Positions 60,402 through 64,000 of a stretch of 64,000 nt of DNA are shown piece by piece. A model generated the notes under the pieces. It was not told where the DNA came from, made no database searches, and saw only the letters and a list, made by a program, of their open reading frames with translations. Source of the stretch: Jonesiaceae bacterium BS-20 (lineage in GTDB: Bacteria; Actinomycetota; Actinomycetes; Actinomycetales; Cellulomonadaceae); NCBI GenBank assembly GCA_039995105.1, contig CP146203.1, forward strand, positions 3,162,001 through 3,226,000. Direction: 5' to 3'. Position 1 is the first letter of the stretch. Each line of letters starts with the position of its first letter. The position numbers and the translations under genes are program-made.

Positions 60402-60782
60402 AGGATAAAAAGTAGCAGAGTGGAGGCTTGGAATCCTTGAAAAAGGAGCATCTGGGGACTGCAACCCGGTCAATGAATGGTCGGCGGCGGTGTGATGTGG
60501 TGAGTTTTTCAAGCCGTCAGATCTGTTGATATCCACAATATGCACCCACAAGAACCCCGGAATCAAACGGCCAGCGGCCTATTGTTGGAGATCGTTTGTA
60601 GGAGTTATACAAAAACACGCGCGGCTCTTTTCGGGCCAATGTCCTAGATAACCTACGGTTGCGTAAGTTACGCTAGCGTAGCCTACGGTTTGTGGTGCAT
60701 CTCGATGCCGGCAACCCTGATGGGCTAATCCCTCAAGGCACCCGAGTAGTCCGCACGGGTTCTAAGACACAAAGGAGGACGC
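60402..60782. other. non-coding region upstream of the 2-oxoacid dehydrogenase genes
   Basis: About 380 bases without a gene. It holds the control elements at 60652-60690 and, at 60774-60779, the AGGAGG-like ribosome site of the E1-alpha gene. No tRNA or clear riboswitch fold seen. Confidence 0.6.
60652..60690 (+). promoter_or_regulatory. repeat cluster upstream of the 2-oxoacid dehydrogenase operon
   Basis: CCTACGGTT occurs twice exactly 30 bases apart (60652-60660 and 60682-60690). Between the copies lie a perfect inverted repeat GCGTAA-G-TTACGC (60661-60673) and an overlapping perfect palindrome TACGCTAGCGTA (60669-60680). The arrangement looks like a TetR- or GntR-type operator; the regulator is not in the window. 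Confidence 0.6.
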
Positions 60783-61955
60783 GTGACCAGTCTGCTTCAC
60801 AGCACGCACGCGCAAGCCGAGCTTGAGCCAACAGAAGCCGAGCACACCCCTATCCAACTGTTGACCCCACAGGGTGAACTGGTGGAGTCGCAGGAGAACG
60901 CGTTATACCGTGACCTGGTTGCGCACCTCGATGCGGATGCACTGCGGGGCATGTACCGCGACATGATGTTTGTGCGCAGGTTTGACAACGAAGCCACCTC
61001 GCTCCAACGTCAAGGGGAACTCGCTCTGTATGCGCCACTGCGTGGCCAAGAGGGTGCCCAGATTGGTTCCGGCCACGCCTTGCGGCCAACGGACATGGTC
61101 TTCCCGTCCTACCGGGAACACGGCGTTGCTTACACTCGCGGCATGGATATTGCCGAGATTCTGCAACTCTTCCGCGGCGTTGACCACGGTGGTTGGGACT
61201 CCTTTAAGCACAATTTTCACCTGTACACATTGGTGATTGGCTCCCATGCGCTGCACGCAACCGGCTACGCCATGGGTTTCCAGCGTGACGCCGACTTGGG
61301 GATGGGTGAGGGTGACGAAGCGGTCATTGCCTACTTTGGCGACGGCGCTACCTCTCAAGGTGATGTCTCCGAGGCGCTCGGCTTTGCAGCAGTGAATAAC
61401 GCTCCCATTGTTTTCTTTGTGCAGAATAACCAGTGGGCAATTTCAGTACCCACCCACAAGCAGACCAAGGTGCCGCTGTATCTGCGCGGTGAAGGTTTTG
61501 GTGTCCCCGGAATCCGGGTTGACGGCAATGACGTGCTGGCCTGCTACGCGGCCACGACCATTGCATTGAACCGTGCTCGCGCAGGTCAGGGACCAACGCT
61601 GATTGAGGCGGTCACCTACCGGATGGGTGCTCACACCACCTCGGATGACCCCACCAAGTACCGCTCGCGGGAAGAGGAAGCACAGTGGGAGGCAAAGGAT
61701 CCAATCGACCGCCTGCGTGCTCTGCTAGATTCCCAGAACGCCTGGAGCGAGGCTGACGAGGAAGCCCTTGCGGTTGAGTTGGATAGCTATGGGGAGCACG
61801 TACGCAACTACGTGAAGTCCCTGGGCCGGCCATCTGCTACCTCCATGTTTGAAAACGTCTACGCAACCGACCACGCAATCGTGTCCGAGGATCGGGCATG
61901 GTTTGAGCGGTATGAATCTTCATTCCTCGATTCAGAACAGGGGCCTAACCGGTGA
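60783..61955 (+). CDS. pdhA: 2-oxoacid dehydrogenase E1 component, alpha subunit (pyruvate/branched-chain type)
   Basis: A 390-residue thiamine-diphosphate subunit. The TPP motif is GDGATSQGDVSEALGF with the closing NNAPIVFFVQNN, and ADLGMGEGDEAVIAYFGDG and MGAHTTSDDPTKYR are typical of heterotetrameric PDH/BCKDH E1-alpha. With E1-beta it decarboxylates the oxo acid and passes the acyl group to E2. GTG start with AGGAGG upstream, ATGA-type overlap (GTGA) with the beta gene. Pyruvate versus branched-chain specificity cannot be decided by eye; the gene symbol is the common label. Confidence 0.9.
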   Translation: MTSLLHSTHAQAELEPTEAEHTPIQLLTPQGELVESQENALYRDLVAHLDADALRGMYRDMMFVRRFDNEATSLQRQGELALYAPLRGQEGAQIGSGHALRPTDMVFPSYREHGVAYTRGMDIAEILQLFRGVDHGGWDSFKHNFHLYTLVIGSHALHATGYAMGFQRDADLGMGEGDEAVIAYFGDGATSQGDVSEALGFAAVNNAPIVFFVQNNQWAISVPTHKQTKVPLYLRGEGFGVPGIRVDGNDVLACYAATTIALNRARAGQGPTLIEAVTYRMGAHTTSDDPTKYRSREEEAQWEAKDPIDRLRALLDSQNAWSEADEEALAVELDSYGEHVRNYVKSLGRPSATSMFENVYATDHAIVSEDRAWFERYESSFLDSEQGPNR

Positions 61956-62974
61956 ACCAGGTAGCTCAAACGGTCGCTCCGGCGACTCCAGATATTCAAA
62001 ATCTACCCTTCGCCCGGGCTATTAATGCCGGACTGCGTAAGGCAATGATTGACAACCCCAAGGTCCTGCTCATGGGTGAGGACATTGGCGACCTCGGCGG
62101 AGTATTCCGGGTGACCGAGGGGCTCAAGGCTGAGTTTGGTGGCAACCGGGTGGTTGACACCCCACTTGCTGAGTCTGGAATCATTGGTACCGCTATTGGC
62201 TTGGCCATGCGCGGGTACCGGTCGGTGTGCGAAATCCAGTTTGATGGCTTTATTTTTCCCGCCTACGACCAGATCACCACGCAGCTTGCCAAGATGCACT
62301 ACCGGTCCAAGGGTCGCATTGAACTTCCAGTGGTAATCAGGGTTCCTTACGGCGGTGGGATTGGCGCGATTGAGCACCACTCCGAAAGCCCCGAGGCTTT
62401 GTTTGCGCACACGGCAGGCCTGCGCGTTGTTTCCCCAGGGTCAGCGCAAGATGCGTACACAATGATCCAAGAAGCAATCGCGAGCCCAGACCCGGTCCTG
62501 TTCTTTGAACCAAAGGGCCGGTACTGGGAAAAGGGTCCTGTTGATCTGTCCGCGCCGGTTGGTGTTGATACCCTGAACCGCGCCATTGTGGCCCGCGCCG
62601 GAACCGACGTCACCGTCGTCGCTTACGGCCCCACCGTGGCAACGGCCATGCGGGTTGCCGAGGCAGCCGCACAAGAAGGCAAGAGCGTTGAAGTTGTTGA
62701 CCTGCGCGCTATCTCTCCACTAGACATTGACACGGTTGCGGCATCCGTTAGCAAGACCGGTCGTTGCGTGGTCGTTCATGAGGCTCTGAAGTTCATGGGT
62801 CCGGGAGCAGAAATTGCGTCCCGCATCACCGAGCGCTGCTTCTACGAACTACAGGCACCGGTTCTGCGTGTCGGAGGGTTCCACAACCCCTACCCGGTTG
62901 CCAAGATAGAACACGACTACCTGCCCAACCTCGACCGGGTGCTAGACGCAGTTGACCGCGTCTTTGCGTACTGA
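61952..62974 (+). CDS. pdhB: 2-oxoacid dehydrogenase E1 component, beta subunit
   Basis: A 340-residue E1-beta subunit. MGEDIGDLGGVFRVTEGL, DTPLAESGIIGTAIGLAMRG (with the TPP-activating glutamate) and EIQFDGFIFPAYDQITTQLA are the standard motifs, and the C-terminal domain ends LRVGGFHNPYPVAKIEHDYL. It forms the alpha2-beta2 heterotetramer with the preceding gene product. GTG start overlapping the E1-alpha stop by four bases. The E2 gene follows after 14 bases. Confidence 0.93.
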   Translation: MNQVAQTVAPATPDIQNLPFARAINAGLRKAMIDNPKVLLMGEDIGDLGGVFRVTEGLKAEFGGNRVVDTPLAESGIIGTAIGLAMRGYRSVCEIQFDGFIFPAYDQITTQLAKMHYRSKGRIELPVVIRVPYGGGIGAIEHHSESPEALFAHTAGLRVVSPGSAQDAYTMIQEAIASPDPVLFFEPKGRYWEKGPVDLSAPVGVDTLNRAIVARAGTDVTVVAYGPTVATAMRVAEAAAQEGKSVEVVDLRAISPLDIDTVAASVSKTGRCVVVHEALKFMGPGAEIASRITERCFYELQAPVLRVGGFHNPYPVAKIEHDYLPNLDRVLDAVDRVFAY

Positions 62975-62988
62975 ACTTAAGGAATTTC

Positions 62989-64000
62989 ATGCCTACTTTT
63001 GAGCGCTTTCCGATGCCGGATGCCGGCGAGGGATTGACAGAAGCCGAGATTGTTACTTGGCACGTCGCGGTTGGCGACCGGGTCAAGGTGAACCAGGTGA
63101 TCCTTGAGATCGAGACCGCAAAGTCATTGGTCGAGCTGCCTTGCCCTTTTGATGGCATTGTTACTGAACTACACGGCGCCGAAGGTGACGTCGTTGACGT
63201 GGGAACCGTCATCATGGTTGTTGACGTTGCCCCTGATGGCCCCGCCGTATCCACCCCAGATCTACCGGCTCAAGAACAGGATCTGTCACAAGCAGAGCCT
63301 GTGGCTGCTCCCACCACCCCGAGTGAGCCAGCCACCCAAGACCAGGCCAGCGCTACCGCGCCAAGTCAGGCTCCTGAGCCGGTTTCAACTTCCACCGTGA
63401 CCGCTGCAGCACCTGCCGCGGTCCTCGGTGTAGCCGAGGAAGAAAGCGGATCAGTCCTCGTTGGCTACGGTATTAGCCAAGGTTCAACCAAGCGTCGCCC
63501 ACGCCGGCCGGACGTACACACGGTCCAGCGCCCGGCCGGAGACGAGGCTGTTCGCAGTAAACCGCCGGTGCGAAAGCTCGCCCGTGACCTTGGCGTTGAC
63601 CTCAACTCGGTGACCCCAACCGGCCCCGGATCGCTCATCACCCGGGAAGATGTCCTTGCGGCATCGGCCCAAACGGAGGCAAAGCCGCTGGCCACCTACG
63701 CAAGTGACGTGGACGCCCCGTGGTTGGCATCGGGCAAGGTGTCCTCAGACGGCCGCCAGACCCGCGTACCGGTTAAATCTGTGCGCCGCCGCACCGCGGA
63801 GGCCATGGTCGCCAGCGCGTTCACCGCGCCGCACGTGACCGTATTCCAAACCGTCGATGTCACCAAGACCATGCGCCTGGTCAAGATGCTGCGCGAGGAC
63901 CGGGAATTCGCCGACGTCCGGGTCACGCCGCTGCTGATCACTGCAAAGGCGCTGCTGCTGGCTATTAACCGGCACCCGGAGATCGCCGCAAGCTGGGATG
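62989..64000 (+). CDS. pdhC: 2-oxoacid dehydrogenase E2 (dihydrolipoyl acyltransferase), partial
   Basis: The first 337 residues of E2; the catalytic domain continues beyond the window. Residues 1-80 are a single lipoyl domain with lipoylated Lys45 in IETAKSLVE (the common DKA is here TAKS, as in many branched-chain-type E2 proteins). An Ala/Pro/Glu-rich linker follows, then a peripheral subunit-binding domain (VRKLARDLGVDLNSVTPTGP) and the start of the acyltransferase domain (RRRTAEAMVASAFTAPHVTV). AAGGA lies eight bases before ATG 62989. Third gene of the operon. Confidence 0.93.
   Translation, partial: MPTFERFPMPDAGEGLTEAEIVTWHVAVGDRVKVNQVILEIETAKSLVELPCPFDGIVTELHGAEGDVVDVGTVIMVVDVAPDGPAVSTPDLPAQEQDLSQAEPVAAPTTPSEPATQDQASATAPSQAPEPVSTSTVTAAAPAAVLGVAEEESGSVLVGYGISQGSTKRRPRRPDVHTVQRPAGDEAVRSKPPVRKLARDLGVDLNSVTPTGPGSLITREDVLAASAQTEAKPLATYASDVDAPWLASGKVSSDGRQTRVPVKSVRRRTAEAMVASAFTAPHVTVFQTVDVTKTMRLVKMLREDREFADVRVTPLLITAKALLLAINRHPEIAASWD

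Overview
The window looks like a chromosomal segment of a moderate-GC (mid-50s by eye) Gram-positive actinobacterium, probably Micrococcales/Actinomycetales-like. The pointers are an LAKTG sortase tail (class E type), lipoboxes on several binding proteins, E1-alpha/E1-beta/E2 dehydrogenase genes in actinobacterial order, many GTG/TTG starts, ATGA/GTGA stop-start overlaps and CUT1 sugar importers without their own ATPase. I see no rRNA, tRNA, CRISPR array or insertion sequence. Genus is not decided from sequence alone.

Layout. (1) 1-5.8 kb: a SUMF1-domain protein (probably cut by the window edge), a CaiB-type CoA-transferase, a CitE-type lyase and a large wall-anchored esterase/beta-propeller protein. 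(2) 5.9-14.1 kb: housekeeping and accessory genes. They include an aldo/keto reductase, an AHSA1 protein, an acetyltransferase, two paralogous hypotheticals, a YtrA-like GntR regulator with two paralogous membrane proteins, an AbiE-type toxin-antitoxin pair and a DUF5701-like gene. (3) 14.2-22.1 kb: a ROK regulator with an evident palindromic operator, a CUT1 importer, a GH15-like enzyme and a GH31 enzyme, together an alpha-glucoside uptake and degradation operon. (4) 22.2-28.1 kb: mixed genes, among them a Fic protein, a GyrI-like gene with an apparent one-base N-terminal frameshift, and a glutathione peroxidase. (5) 28.3-38.4 kb, minus strand: a SorC/DeoR regulator and an eight-gene sugar operon of FGGY kinase, DUF2291 lipoprotein, ribose-type ABC importer (ATPase, permease, binding protein), TIM-barrel isomerase and a split transketolase. 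Isomerase + FGGY kinase + two-subunit transketolase is the gene content of the described D-apiose/apulose-4-phosphate pathway. (6) 38.6-40.0 kb: purB. (7) 40.1-53.6 kb: a GntR/HutC regulator diverging from a tightly packed 12-gene operon of three PfkB kinases, two SIS proteins, a YjbQ protein, a nucleoside phosphorylase, a CUT1 importer, an ADP-ribosylglycohydrolase with a lectin-like tail, and a nucleoside hydrolase. This is my best candidate for an undescribed system: import and dismantling of a ribosylated or otherwise N-glycosylated compound. (8) 53.8-60.4 kb: a small helical protein overlapping a lipase-like gene, a tiny XRE regulator/membrane protein pair with three tandem inverted-repeat operators upstream, a luciferase-like monooxygenase, a holin-like membrane protein, HisC/Pat and a lipoprotein. 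(9) 60.8-64.0 kb: E1-alpha, E1-beta and E2 (cut by the window end) of a 2-oxoacid dehydrogenase complex, preceded by a repeat-rich control region.

The three sugar/nucleoside operons share a plan: a local regulator, an importer with a lipoprotein binding protein, a stem-loop just after the binding-protein gene, and cytoplasmic enzymes. Both CUT1 importers lack an ATPase gene and probably share one encoded elsewhere.
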